This document shows, one piece after another, positions 44,062 to 52,973 of a stretch of 64,000 nt of DNA. How positions within the stretch are numbered: position 1 is the stretch's first letter; each line of letters opens with the position of its first letter. Both the position numbers and the translations under genes were made by a program. Below the pieces are notes generated by a model that worked only from the letters and a program-made list of their open reading frames with translations, did no database searches and was not told the DNA's origin. The stretch lies in NCBI RefSeq assembly GCF_001440415.1, contig NZ_LLYA01000112.1, forward strand, positions 1-64,000, written 5' to 3'. Source of the stretch: Bradyrhizobium retamae. Its GTDB lineage: Bacteria > Pseudomonadota > Alphaproteobacteria > Rhizobiales > Xanthobacteraceae.

Positions 44062-45489
44062 TTGAGAGTCTTATTCATCACTACGGAAATGGATGATTTC
44101 GTCCGGGTGGGCGGGCTTGCCGCCGTATCCGCCGCCCTGCCCCGGGCGCTTCGCCGACGAAGCGACGTCAGGGTCATGCTGCCCGGCTACCGGGACGTCA
44201 TAGAGCAACTCACCCACGTTGATATCGTTGGACAATGTGACGCGCTCGCGGAGATGCCGGCCTGCTCGGTCGGGCGGGCCGCGACCAAGGACGGCCTGCC
44301 GGTCTACGTCCTGCTCTGCCCGCAATTATATGACCGGCCCGGCAACCCCTACGGCGATGAAAACGGCCAAGACTGGCCCGATAACGACATCCGCTTCGGG
44401 CGGTTTGCATCCGCTGCCGCCGAACTTGCCTTGGGCAAGGTGGACAAGAATTGGGCAGCGGATCTGGTTCACGCCAATGACTGGCAGGCTGCATTGACGC
44501 CGGCCTACCTGGCCTGGAAGGACGCAAAAGTTCCTTCGATCCTGACCATCCACAACCTCGCCTATCAGGGACTGTTTCCCCCGGACTCGCTGCGCCGCAT
44601 CGGAGCGCCTGAAAGCTCCTTCCACATCGACGGGCTCGAATTCTACGATCACATGTCGTTCCTGAAAGGCGGCCTCGTCTACGCCTCGCATCTGACCACC
44701 GTCAGCGCGACCTACGCAAAGGAGATCACGACGCGCGAGCTCGGCTGCGGGCTCGAAGGCCTGCTGAAGCGTCGCTCGGACGCCGACCAACTGACCGGCA
44801 TCCTGAACGGCATCGACGAAAGCTGGGATCCGCGCGCTTGTGCACAATTGGCGCAGACCTTTGGCGCCGGCGATTGGGAAGGCAAGCAGGCGAACGCGAA
44901 CTATGTCCGAAAGCAGTTTGGCCTGGCGGTGTCACGCGGGCCAATTTTTGCGCTTGTCGCCCGCCTCGTCCACCAGAAGGGCATCGACCTCGTGTTGTCA
45001 GCCGCCGACAAGATCATCGATGCCGGCGGCCAGATCGTCGTGACCGGCAGCGGCGAACCCCACATCGAGAAGGCACTGGTCGAGGCACATCTGCGCCGGC
45101 CGGACGCGATCGGTGTCGTCATCGGCTTCAACGATGGACAGGCGCGGCGGATGTTTGCCGGCAGCGATTTCACGCTGATGCCATCACGGTTCGAGCCGTG
45201 CGGGCTGAGCCAGATGTATGCGCAGCGGTTCGGATCGCTGCCGATCGGCCACCAGACCGGCGGGCTAGCCGAGACAATCAAGGACGGCGAAACTGGATTC
45301 CTGTTTGCAAAGCCGTCCCCGGAATCGTTTCTCGGCGGCGTGCGGCGGGCGTTCGAGGCCTTCCGCGCCAAGGACCGGCTCGACACGATGCGACGCAACG
45401 CAATGGCGCGATCGTTTAGCTGGGATCTTTCGGCTGCCTGCTACAACGCGCTCTACCGCAAAACGGTCGCACCTTCCATCGCCGCATAA
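44062..45489 (+). CDS. glgA: Glycogen/starch synthase-like glycosyltransferase (GT5)
   Basis: 475 residues, the normal length for bacterial glycogen synthase. TTG start at 44062 (RVLFITTEMDDF) with GAGGG about 8 bases upstream. GT5 marks: VHANDWQAALTPAYL, TIHNLAYQGLFP, VSATYAKEI, GILNGIDESWDP and the C-terminal SRFEPCGLSQMYAQRFG with catalytic EPCGL. The KxGGL ADP-glucose loop is RVGGL here, with R15 at the place of the usual Lys. The rest of the glg operon is absent; a debranching-type enzyme and glycosyltransferase lie 14-19 kb away. Ends 7 bp from the convergent patatin gene. Confidence 0.88.
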   Translation: MRVLFITTEMDDFVRVGGLAAVSAALPRALRRRSDVRVMLPGYRDVIEQLTHVDIVGQCDALAEMPACSVGRAATKDGLPVYVLLCPQLYDRPGNPYGDENGQDWPDNDIRFGRFASAAAELALGKVDKNWAADLVHANDWQAALTPAYLAWKDAKVPSILTIHNLAYQGLFPPDSLRRIGAPESSFHIDGLEFYDHMSFLKGGLVYASHLTTVSATYAKEITTRELGCGLEGLLKRRSDADQLTGILNGIDESWDPRACAQLAQTFGAGDWEGKQANANYVRKQFGLAVSRGPIFALVARLVHQKGIDLVLSAADKIIDAGGQIVVTGSGEPHIEKALVEAHLRRPDAIGVVIGFNDGQARRMFAGSDFTLMPSRFEPCGLSQMYAQRFGSLPIGHQTGGLAETIKDGETGFLFAKPSPESFLGGVRRAFEAFRAKDRLDTMRRNAMARSFSWDLSAACYNALYRKTVAPSIAA

Positions 45490-45496
45490 CTCCCAT

Positions 45497-46660
45497 CTAC
45501 TCCGCAGCTTCCGGCATCACCTCCGTCTGCTCGTGGAGGATGACGCCGGATAGCGGATCAAATTCGCCGACCCAGGGCTTCTTCTCGAGCACTGCTTTGG
45601 TGTGGCGGTAACCGGCATCCCAGCGCTGCATGATTCCGGACGGACTGAAATCGATGTCCTTGGTGTGGTCCTCCCGGCTGAGCTGCGGGGCAAGCAGCCG
45701 CACCACATGCATCCGGGTCGGACAGCCATAACCCGTCAGCTCCCTCACCGCCTCGCTGTTGCGCTCGGCCTCCGGCAAGCGCGCCGCGAGCTGGTTGATG
45801 ACGTGGCGCAGCCGATGTGCCTGCTGCTGGCGGGCAATGTGGCTGGCGATCCGGCTCGAATACTGCACGTCCTTGTGCCGGTTCAGCACCTCCGCCATCG
45901 TGGTCGGCTCGGCGCCGGACGGATTCCAAAGATGTACGGCGAAGATCAGCGAGTTCTTGCGCGGATTATCGTCGAAGACGGCTTCCGTCGGCGTGTTCGA
46001 CAATATGCCACCATCCCAGTAAAGCTCGCCGTCGATGCGGATCGCCGGGAATGCCGGCGGCAGCGCGCCCGACGCCATGATGTGCCTGACGCCAAGCTCG
46101 CAGTCCCGGCTGTCGAAATAGCGCATCTGGCTGGTGCGGAGATGGGCGGCGCCGACCGTCAGGCGTGGCGAGCATTGATTGACCAGCTCAAAATCGACCA
46201 GCTCGCTCAAGGTTCTCTCCAGCGGCGCGGTCGAGTAGTAGCCGGCATTGTCGGCGCCGAGCGGATAGGAATCGCCGGCATGGGCTAACGGGTTGGGCCG
46301 AAAGAACCCGGGAATGCCGTTGGTCACGGTCGACCAGTAGGAAAGCTTTTCGTTGAAGCCTGGAAAGATGTCGCGAAAGGTCCAGACCGGATTCTGTTCC
46401 ATCTTCTTCCAGAACTCGCGAAGGCGCGACAATCGGTTCTGCGGCGCGTTGCCGGCGATCAGGCCGGCATTGATCGCGCCGATCGAGGTGCCGATGATCC
46501 AGTCCGGCTCGATTCCGGCCTCATGCAGCGCTTGGTAGACACCGGCCTGATAAGAACCAAGTGCGCCGCCGCCCTGCAGCACCAGGACGATCTGACCCGA
46601 CTCGGACCTGGCCAGCGACCGCAAGTTCGTCGAAGAACCGATATCCTGAACGTCCTTCAT
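45497..46660 (-). CDS. Patatin-like phospholipase
   Basis: 387 residues. The oxyanion loop QGGGALGSYQAGVY, nucleophile S59 in GTSIG and D216 in DGG (YWDGGILSN) form the Ser-Asp dyad. The ~120-residue C-terminal part with SREDHTKDIDFSPSGIMQRWDAGY belongs to the DUF3734-bearing branch. No signal peptide. ATG 46660 has GAGGGTG upstream; the frame open to 46729 is not convincing. In many relatives this branch stands beside a 3-hydroxybutyrate dehydrogenase and has been linked to membrane-lipid or PHB metabolism; here the next gene is exactly such an SDR. Confidence 0.9.
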   Translation of the reverse strand: MKDVQDIGSSTNLRSLARSESGQIVLVLQGGGALGSYQAGVYQALHEAGIEPDWIIGTSIGAINAGLIAGNAPQNRLSRLREFWKKMEQNPVWTFRDIFPGFNEKLSYWSTVTNGIPGFFRPNPLAHAGDSYPLGADNAGYYSTAPLERTLSELVDFELVNQCSPRLTVGAAHLRTSQMRYFDSRDCELGVRHIMASGALPPAFPAIRIDGELYWDGGILSNTPTEAVFDDNPRKNSLIFAVHLWNPSGAEPTTMAEVLNRHKDVQYSSRIASHIARQQQAHRLRHVINQLAARLPEAERNSEAVRELTGYGCPTRMHVVRLLAPQLSREDHTKDIDFSPSGIMQRWDAGYRHTKAVLEKKPWVGEFDPLSGVILHEQTEVMPEAAE

Positions 46661-46687
46661 GTCACCCTCCCTCGGATTGTTTGCCGC

Positions 46688-46793
46688 GCTAAAGCGTTTT
46701 CCAGCGAAGTGGACACCGGTTCGCGTCAAGAAAACGCGTCAAAACAAGAATCTAGAGCTCGGTTCTGATTCAATCAGAACCGAAAAGGCGCTA
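46688..46793. repeat. Intergenic repeat with GGTTCTGATTCAATCAGAACC palindrome core
   Basis: A 106-bp element: GCGTTTTCCAGCGAAGTGGA, GTTCGCGTCAAGAAAACGCG, TCTAGAGCTC, then a perfect palindrome of GGTTCTGATT/AATCAGAACC (46761-46781), ending in GGCGCTAG, which supplies the stop codon complement of the SDR gene. I recall this as a very common Bradyrhizobiaceae repeat. Confidence 0.75.
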
Positions 46794-47615
46794 GTGCGCG
46801 GTCCAGCCGCCGTCGACCGGCAGCGCGACGCCGGTGATCGAAGCGGCCGCGTCGCTGGCAAGAAACACCGTCAGCGCGCCGAGCTCTTCGACAGTGGCAA
46901 AACGCTTGTTCGGTTGCTGCGCCAGCAACACGTCGTGGATGACCTGCTCGCGAGAAATGCCGTGGGCCCTGGCCTGGCCGTCGATCTGCGCCTCGACCAG
47001 CGGCGTGTAGACGTAACCCGGGCAGATCGCGTTGCAGGTAATGCCGTCCTCCGCGGTCTCCAGCGCCGCCACCTTGGTCAGGCCGACGATGCCGTGCTTG
47101 GCGGCAACATAGGCCGCCTTGAACGGGGACGCGACCAAGCCGTGAGCGGAAGCGATGTTGATGATGCGGCCGAACCTGTTCTGGCGCATCGCGGGCAATG
47201 CGAGCCGCATGGTGTGAAATGCCGATGACAAATTGATCGACAGGATCGCGTCCCACTTCTCGACCGGAAACTGGTCGAGCGGCGCGACGTGTTGAATGCC
47301 GGCATTGTTGACCAGAATATCGAGCCGGCCGTGACTGGCGATCGTGGCCGCGATCATCTCGGCGATTGCTTCCCGGCTCGTCATATCGGCCGCGGAATAG
47401 CTGGCCTCGACGCCGAAATCGGCGGTAAGCTGATCGCGCGTCTTGGTGATCTCGGCGGCGAGGCCGAAACCGTTCAGCACCACGGCCGAGCCGGCTCCGG
47501 CCAACGCACGGGCGATCCCGAGCCCGATACCGCTGGTCGAGCCCGTGACCAGCGAAACCTTGCCTGTCAGTGGCCGCAAGGCCGAAGCGCCCTGTGTCTT
47601 GAGCTGAATATTCAT
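46791..47615 (-). CDS. bdhA: 3-hydroxybutyrate dehydrogenase-like SDR
   Basis: 274 residues. Cofactor motif VTGSTSGIGLG, NNAG at 103-106, catalytic S156, Y169, K173 (IASAHGLVASPFKAAYVAAKHG), and C-terminal GVALPVDGGWTAH. The block NNAGIQHVAPLDQFPVEKWD is characteristic of D-3-hydroxybutyrate dehydrogenase, which interconverts 3-hydroxybutyrate and acetoacetate with NAD in PHB turnover. The ATG at 47615 follows a short linker; the frame extends to 47642. It is upstream of the patatin gene in the same direction, with the palindromic repeat in between. Confidence 0.9.
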   Translation of the reverse strand: MNIQLKTQGASALRPLTGKVSLVTGSTSGIGLGIARALAGAGSAVVLNGFGLAAEITKTRDQLTADFGVEASYSAADMTSREAIAEMIAATIASHGRLDILVNNAGIQHVAPLDQFPVEKWDAILSINLSSAFHTMRLALPAMRQNRFGRIINIASAHGLVASPFKAAYVAAKHGIVGLTKVAALETAEDGITCNAICPGYVYTPLVEAQIDGQARAHGISREQVIHDVLLAQQPNKRFATVEELGALTVFLASDAAASITGVALPVDGGWTAH

Positions 47616-47803
47616 GCGCCGCCCTTTCGTGTGGCTGGTCAACGTCGTAACGAGGCCATTTCCACCGCAATCTGCACGCTTGGCGCGGCTTCAAGGAAAT
47701 GCCCTTTGGCTTCCAAAACCATACGCCCGCGCTATGGCGGTTTGGGTGGTCATTGGGGGGCGCAATCGGGTAGCTTTCCTGCACGGCAGAGCGGGGCACG
47801 ACC

Positions 47804-48706
47804 ATGGAGATGCATCAGGTTCGCTACTTCCTTGCGGTCGCGCGCGTGCTCAACTTCACGCGCGCCGCGGACGAGTGCAACGTCACGCAGCCGTCGCTGA
47901 CGCGGGCGATCAAGCAGCTCGAAGCCGAACTCGGCGGCGATCTGTTTCGCCGCGAGCGCCCGGCCGCGCAATTGACCGAGCTCGGCCAGCGCATGCATCC
48001 GCTGCTCAAGCAATGCTATGAGGCGGCGACCGGCGCGCGCGAACTTGCCTCATCCTTCAAGAGCGGCGAAGTCGGCGCGCTCCGGATCGCGCTGACCCAT
48101 TCGGTCGATCTGTCGCTGTTGATTCCGCATCTCGACCACCTCAAGCGGATGTTCAATCGTCTGGAGTTTCGTTTCTTGCGTGGCAACGCCCGCGAAGTCG
48201 CTGAATATCTCAAGAAGGGCGAAGCCGAACTCGGCATTGCCGCCGAAATCAGCGAAGAGTGGGACCGGCTCGATATCTGGCCGCTGTTTACCGAAAACTT
48301 TCAGCTCGTCATCAACCGGAAGCATCCGCTGGCAGACCGCAATAAACTCGACTTCGGCGATCTTCGCGCCGAACAGTTGCTGTCGCGGAACTACTGCGAA
48401 CATGCGGCGCGGGTGAACTCTTCGCTTCGCGAACACGGCCTCGACGTCGATCGTGGCCACGAGATCGCATCCGAGCGCGACCTCATCGAACTGTTGGAGG
48501 CCGATATCGGCGTCGCCGTGGTGCCCGATACAGCGTCGATCCCGCCGACGCTAAAACGCGCCAGCGTCGAAGGGCTGGATGCGCGGCGAACGGTAAATCT
48601 TTATGGCGTGGCCGGACGTGAACGGACTGCGGTGGCATCCGCCATGATGCGGATGCTGCGTGGCGCCAACTGGCAGCAACGCATAGACAGGAATGGAACT
48701 CCTTGA
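47804..48706 (+). CDS. LysR-family transcriptional regulator
   Basis: 300 residues. N-terminal winged HTH (MHQVRYFLAVARVLNFTRAADECNVTQPSLTRAIKQLE, residues 3-40), then a LysR substrate domain (~88-290). Divergent from the bdhA-like gene across 188 bp, the usual LysR arrangement, so that gene is a candidate target. The ATG at 47804 follows GGGGC-rich sequence without a strong ribosome site. Confidence 0.9.
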   Translation: MEMHQVRYFLAVARVLNFTRAADECNVTQPSLTRAIKQLEAELGGDLFRRERPAAQLTELGQRMHPLLKQCYEAATGARELASSFKSGEVGALRIALTHSVDLSLLIPHLDHLKRMFNRLEFRFLRGNAREVAEYLKKGEAELGIAAEISEEWDRLDIWPLFTENFQLVINRKHPLADRNKLDFGDLRAEQLLSRNYCEHAARVNSSLREHGLDVDRGHEIASERDLIELLEADIGVAVVPDTASIPPTLKRASVEGLDARRTVNLYGVAGRERTAVASAMMRMLRGANWQQRIDRNGTP

Positions 48707-48823
48707 GAGCTCCGGCTGGATCGGTTCCCCTCGCTTTCTGCCGCATTTGCGCTGAGTACGGATCCCCTTAAAATCCAGGACGGCCGCACCATATAGGAAT
48801 TTGGCTGGGAGTTGGAGGGACCG

Positions 48824-49009
48824 ATGAAACCTCATCCGCGCCCGAACCGCAAAGATTGGGAGCAGATCGCCGAGGATCTACAGGAGACAGCGGATAAGCT
48901 GCCGCCCGGCGATGATAAGGAAGCCGCCAAACGCAAGGCATTGCAAATGAGGAAGGCAGTCGAAATCAGAAATTGGCTGACTTCCCCAGGCATGCAACCA
49001 CCCCGCTGA
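48824..49009 (+). CDS. Small hypothetical protein
   Basis: 61 residues, hydrophilic and charged: EQIAEDLQETADKLPPGDDKEAAKRKALQMRKAVEIR, ending in proline-rich MQPPR. No domain is recognised; the helical, charged middle suggests a small coiled protein. ATG at 48824 has a strong GGAGGGA 3-8 bases upstream, which argues for real translation. Confidence 0.6.
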   Translation: MKPHPRPNRKDWEQIAEDLQETADKLPPGDDKEAAKRKALQMRKAVEIRNWLTSPGMQPPR

Positions 49010-49194
49010 TGCAGCGCTCTGCAGGGCGGAACCGCGGCGCACTCCTGCGTGGTAGGGTGAAAGTCTGCTCCATAAAGAGCGACCCCGCCATTTGAAATCG
49101 CAAAATGACAGGGCCGTCGGAGCATTTCACCTTCTACGAAGGGTACTTGCTCCTTACAGGCGTAACTTTCGACGCGCGATCACGTTCCGGGCTT

Positions 49195-49242
49195 CTTCGA
49201 GATTTGTCTTTCTCGAGATTTCTCTTCCTTGAGGTTTCTCCA
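49195..49242. repeat. Three imperfect 16-bp tandem repeats
   Basis: CTTCGAGATTTGTCTT, TCTCGAGATTTCTCTT, CCTTGAGGTTTCTCCA are consecutive 16-mers with 11-13 identities between neighbours. They lie in the 498-bp region 49010-49507, where no gene is recognised. Confidence 0.5.
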
Positions 49243-49507
49243 CCGGTTCCACTACCGACGCTTGGCATCCGGGCGGCCACCGGCCTTTCGCGGCAGCGAT
49301 CCTGTTCGCGCGAGTCTTGCGCCCCCTCTCGGAACTGCTTCCCTTTCGCGGAATTTCCGTAGTTGAGGCGAGGTCACCAGGGCTGAACTGCTCGCCGACG
49401 TCGTCGAGCTTGCGGATGCCGGCGCGCGCCGGCAACGCTGGGGACCCGCGCCAGGCGCTGCGCCACGAAGCTGCGCTGAATTCGGTCTCGATCAAGGGAG
49501 ATCAGCC

Positions 49508-49834
49508 ATGCCGCAGATCCACGCCGACAAGCAACCCGTTACCCAGATCACGATCGTCGAGTCGGAGCCCGAAAAGCAAGCGGAGGCGTTGTCAGTCATG
49601 ACCGAGCGCGCCCGCTTCATGGCGCGTCAGCCGGGCTTCATATCGATCAGCCTGCATCGCAGTCTGGATGGACGCCGCATCGTCAACTACGTGCAATGGC
49701 AGAACAGCGATCTGCTGCGATCGGCCCATCAATCGCCGGAGTTTCGCAAGCAGTGGGGCCACTTCGACGAAATCACTAGCGAGATCGATCCACATCTGTA
49801 TGAAGTTTCTGCCGTCATAGACGGGAAAGCGTAA
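49508..49834 (+). CDS. Antibiotic-biosynthesis-monooxygenase (ABM) domain protein
   Basis: 108 residues with one ABM dimeric alpha-beta barrel fold: [44 protein letters not shown], then the [16 protein letters not shown] helix. Such proteins often act on small quinones or haem-like substrates, but none is shown here. A ribosome site GGGAG lies 6-10 bases upstream. The following nuoB begins 29 bp later. Confidence 0.88.
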   Translation: MPQIHADKQPVTQITIVESEPEKQAEALSVMTERARFMARQPGFISISLHRSLDGRRIVNYVQWQNSDLLRSAHQSPEFRKQWGHFDEITSEIDPHLYEVSAVIDGKA

Positions 49835-49863
49835 GCCTCGCAACAACCAGTGGGAGCAGCCCG

Positions 49864-50433
49864 ATGCCGGACTCCCGACCATTGATCACGCCCTCCGGAA
49901 GGGGAATCTTGGACCCGGGGACCGGCGCTCCGGTGCGTGATGACTACTTTTTTGCCGGATTGAACAATCAGCTCAGCGACAAAGGCTTTTTCGTTACCGC
50001 CGCCGATGATTTGATCACGTGGGCCCGCGGCGGTTCGCTGATGTGGATGACATTCGGCCTCGCATGCTGCGCAATCGAAATGATGCAGATGGCGATGCCC
50101 CGCTACGACGCCGAACGGTTTGGATTTGCACCCCGTGCCAGTCCACGGCAGGCCGATGTAATGATCGTCTCCGGTACAGTGTGCAACAAGATGGCCCCCG
50201 CGCTGCGCAAGGTCTATGATCAGATGCCCGAGCCGCGATATGTGATTTCGATGGGTTCGTGCGCCAACGGCGGCGGCTATTATCACTATTCGTACTCGGT
50301 CGTGCGTGGCTGCGACCGCATCGTTCCTGTCGATATCTATGTTCCGGGCTGCCCGCCGACCGCCGAAGCGCTGCTGTACGGCGTGATGCTGTTGCAGAAG
50401 AAGATTCGGCGTTCAGGCACCATCGAACGCTGA
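49864..50433 (+). CDS. nuoB: Orphan NADH dehydrogenase subunit NuoB
   Basis: 189 residues, a complete NuoB with all four cluster N2 cysteines: C68, C69 ([10 protein letters not shown]), C133 ([12 protein letters not shown]) and C163 ([12 protein letters not shown]). It carries an extra C107 in GTVCNKMAP, where complex I subunits usually have Thr. No other nuo gene is within 10 kb on either side. The N-terminal ~40 residues ([19 protein letters not shown]) lengthen the protein relative to core NuoB. Could be a paralogue for a second complex I or a stand-alone iron-sulfur protein. Confidence 0.93.
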   Translation: MPDSRPLITPSGRGILDPGTGAPVRDDYFFAGLNNQLSDKGFFVTAADDLITWARGGSLMWMTFGLACCAIEMMQMAMPRYDAERFGFAPRASPRQADVMIVSGTVCNKMAPALRKVYDQMPEPRYVISMGSCANGGGYYHYSYSVVRGCDRIVPVDIYVPGCPPTAEALLYGVMLLQKKIRRSGTIER

Positions 50434-50513
50434 CGTCGATCGCCCGGAAAACGGGGACCTTGCCAGAATCCTCGTGTTGACAATGTGTCGAAACCAACAG
50501 TGAGGAGTTCACG

Positions 50514-51031
50514 ATGGCAACGGCAAAGCAAAAGGCCGCAGCGAAGAAGAACATTCGCAAGGCGCGCACGGCATGGCGCGGTATGGCGGCGCAAGCCCAT
50601 GCGAGGGCTCAGCCCGAGGGGCGTCGCCGCGACAAGCCCGGAGCCCGCAGCAGCAGTAGCTTCTTCCATATCGAGGTGCGGCCGCGGCGAGAATTCAAGA
50701 CGTTCCGGACCCAGGATATCGGAAGAAAGGCGGAATCGAACGGCTCGCCGGCAAGCGCGGCAGCGGTTCCTGGGATACTCAGAAATGGCTGATCAGCAAG
50801 GAGCATGCCCATCGCGTCGGCGTCCGTCTGGTGCCAGATACCGCGGATGCGCGAAAGATGCTGAAAACGCTCAGCGCACCGCCGCGCCATCTTTCCGGTG
50901 ACCGCTTCAAGGCAACGGATCGGCCCAACGTACCCGAACGCACCAAGCCGACGCCGGCCATGCGGCGCGCGCGGACCCACAATATACGCAAGGCCCAGGC
51001 AACGAAGCGCAAAAAAAGCTCCTCCCGCTAG
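50514..51031 (+). pseudogene. Basic nuclear-like protein gene with a 1-base frameshift
   Basis: Frame A from the ATG at 50514 gives a strongly basic Lys/Ala/Arg-rich start (ATAKQKAAAKKNIRKARTAW) and FKTFRTQDIG. The sequence then continues in the next frame with GGIERLAGKRGSGSWDTQKWL, DTADARKMLKTL, DRPNVPERTKPTPAMRRARTHN and ends KKSSSR at 51029-51031. One base is missing near 50720 (GG-AAG-AAA-GGC-GGA), so about 172 residues would form if restored. It resembles alphaproteobacterial hypothetical proteins with repeated KxxAAxKNIxKAQ ends, possibly DNA-binding. RBS GTGAGGAG upstream. Real mutation or sequencing error cannot be told apart. Confidence 0.75.
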
Positions 51032-51064
51032 GCGCAATGCTAGGACGGCCAGGATGGGCCCGGG

Positions 51065-51784
51065 CTATCGCTCTTCGCTTGCACCCTTCAACGCGGCAAT
51101 CAGGTCGTCGATCTCCATGCGCTTGCGGAAATCGGGATCGACGAAGCGGGCTTTTACCAATCCATCGCGGCCGACCACGAAGGTAGCCGGGATCGGCAGC
51201 ACCCAGCCGTCATTGCCCTGAAAACTCGCCATATCCTGATACGAAAGCAGCCGCTGGATTTCGGTGCCGAGCCAGATCGCGAGGTTGAGCGACAGCGCGT
51301 AGCCGTTGTCGAGATCGGTCAGCACCGGGAACGGCGCTGCGGCCTCGGATTTGAATTTCTCGGCATAGGCCTGCGTCTCCGGCATGATCGCAACTGTCTG
51401 CGCGCCCAATGCCCTGATCCGGTCCTGGGCCTGGATCACAGCCCTCACGTTTAGCCGGCAGTAAGGGCACCAATGGCCGCGATAAAACATCACGGCGACC
51501 GGACCGTGGTCGAGGAGCGATTTCAGGCTGACCAGCCGGCCGCTCTCGTCCGGCAACAGGAACGGCGGCATCACCTCGCCCGGCCTCGGCGCGTTTTCGC
51601 CGCCGCCGTTCTCATTGAGCCGCGCCACCAGCCGGTCGACCGCTTCGCCATAGGCCGGAAAGATCTCCCGTCCCGCCGCGGCGTAGGCCTCGAGCTGTTC
51701 GCGCAAGGTACCCTCCATGTCGCGGCATTGCTGGAACGCCTCCTTGAGGCGTTCGGCGTTGGCTGGCGATAGCGTTGTCATCAT
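51065..51784 (-). CDS. Peroxiredoxin-like (AhpC/TSA) protein
   Basis: 239 residues. A ~70-residue helical N-terminal extension precedes a thioredoxin-fold domain with GHWCPYC (C106 and C109), VFY-type strand PVAVMFYRGHW, and IPATFVVGRDGLVKARFVDPDF. The peroxidatic-type Cys in a CxxC setting suggests a thiol-disulfide or peroxide-reducing role in the cytoplasm. ATG at 51784 has GGAG 6 bases upstream. The substrate is not known. Confidence 0.88.
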   Translation of the reverse strand: MMTTLSPANAERLKEAFQQCRDMEGTLREQLEAYAAAGREIFPAYGEAVDRLVARLNENGGGENAPRPGEVMPPFLLPDESGRLVSLKSLLDHGPVAVMFYRGHWCPYCRLNVRAVIQAQDRIRALGAQTVAIMPETQAYAEKFKSEAAAPFPVLTDLDNGYALSLNLAIWLGTEIQRLLSYQDMASFQGNDGWVLPIPATFVVGRDGLVKARFVDPDFRKRMEIDDLIAALKGASEER

Positions 51785-51864
51785 GGCTTGCTCCGGCATA
51801 TCCGTATTATTTTCCGGCTCGGGCCGCCCCGCAAGGGCGGCCCGAACGCTGCAGCGCTCCCGCT

Positions 51865-52149
51865 TCAGGGCAGATAGAAATTGCCGGTCGGGTCAAGCAT
51901 GCCCGAAGTCGAATAGAGCTGGCCCTTGTCCATGAAGAACACGGTGTTGTTCGGCACCTTCTTGGCGTTCTTCATCATCGCGTCGTGGTTCTTGGGCGTC
52001 GAGGCCATGGCCATCGCCGACATCTTCCCCGGACCGGCATACATGTAGGCCATGCCCGGATTGAATTCCCAGGGGACCTGCGAGAAGGCGGTCGTTGCGA
52101 CGGCAGCAAAGGCCGCGGCGGCAATCAGGGTCTTGGAAAGAGTGGTCAT
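51865..52149 (-). CDS. Small exported hypothetical protein
   Basis: 94 residues. Signal peptide of about 22 residues (MTTLSKTLIAAAAFAAVATTAF), then a mature part rich in Met: FNPGMAYMYAGPGKMSAMAMASTPKNHDAMMKNAKKVPNNTVFFMDKGQLYS. No catalytic motif is visible. The Met/His-rich middle could bind copper, but this is inference only. The ATG at 52149 follows AGGAATTTCC. Homologues are seen (from memory) only in Bradyrhizobium-like genomes. Confidence 0.75.
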   Translation of the reverse strand: MTTLSKTLIAAAAFAAVATTAFSQVPWEFNPGMAYMYAGPGKMSAMAMASTPKNHDAMMKNAKKVPNNTVFFMDKGQLYSTSGMLDPTGNFYLP

Positions 52150-52391
52150 AGGAAATTCCTCAAGATTGACGTCGCGCCCGCCAATCGGGCGCTGGCCCAT
52201 CAGAGGATGGACTTCCCTTGATTTGAAATGCCGTTGCACAATCGGTTCGATAGCCATGGCGTATTGAGGCGCACCGATAGTCCGCCGCTATCGACTTGAG
52301 AGCGGATACGCATTTCATATCGGCCCGCCGAACGCTCATCCTGTCCCTCGAAGGCATGCGGAGGGCATGCGCCACCGACAGGAGGTTTCCC

Positions 52392-52883
52392 ATGACACGC
52401 CATCTGACGAACCGCTTTGCAAATTTCTTTGCCACACTGCTGCTGGCGGTGCTCGTGCTTTCCGCCACCTCGGCAGCACGGGCCGACAGCGACGATGGTA
52501 TCGTTCGCGTCAAGAGCGCGGTGCCGATGCCGGAGGCGATCAGCCGCATCAAGGCGGATATCGCAGCCAAGGGCATCAAATTCTTCAGCGAGATCGACCA
52601 GTCGAAACTCGCGGCCGGTGCCGGCATCAAGCTGCGTCCCTCGACGCTATTGGTGTTCGGCAATCCGCCGCTCGGGACGCAGTTCATCACCTCGAATCCG
52701 AACGCCGGGCTTGACTGGCCGGTCCGGCTATTGCTGACGCAGGACGACAATGGCGACGTCTGGGCAGTCTGGACCGACTTCGGATGGATCGCCAGGCGTC
52801 ACAATATCAGGGACCGTGTGGCGCAGTTCGAGATGGCGACCAAGGTGGTGAGCTCGATCACCTCGACCATCACAACCAGGTAA
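52392..52883 (+). CDS. Exported DUF302 protein
   Basis: 163 residues. Signal peptide to ~residue 31 (LLLAVLVLSATSAARA), then a DUF302 domain: RIKADIAAKGIKFFSEIDQSKLAAGAGIKLRPSTLLVFGNPPLGTQFI. RBS GGAGG at 52381, 7 bases before the ATG. DUF302 proteins have no agreed function; they often sit with redox or metal genes, as here next to a disulfide-reductase gene. Confidence 0.92.
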   Translation: MTRHLTNRFANFFATLLLAVLVLSATSAARADSDDGIVRVKSAVPMPEAISRIKADIAAKGIKFFSEIDQSKLAAGAGIKLRPSTLLVFGNPPLGTQFITSNPNAGLDWPVRLLLTQDDNGDVWAVWTDFGWIARRHNIRDRVAQFEMATKVVSSITSTITTR

Positions 52884-52973
52884 CCGTGTCGGCCCCCTTG
52901 CCGCAAGCTCATCAGGCTGCGCCGCCGGCGCGGCCTGATCGCATCCGGCGTTGCCAACAGAGGAGTTCGTTCG

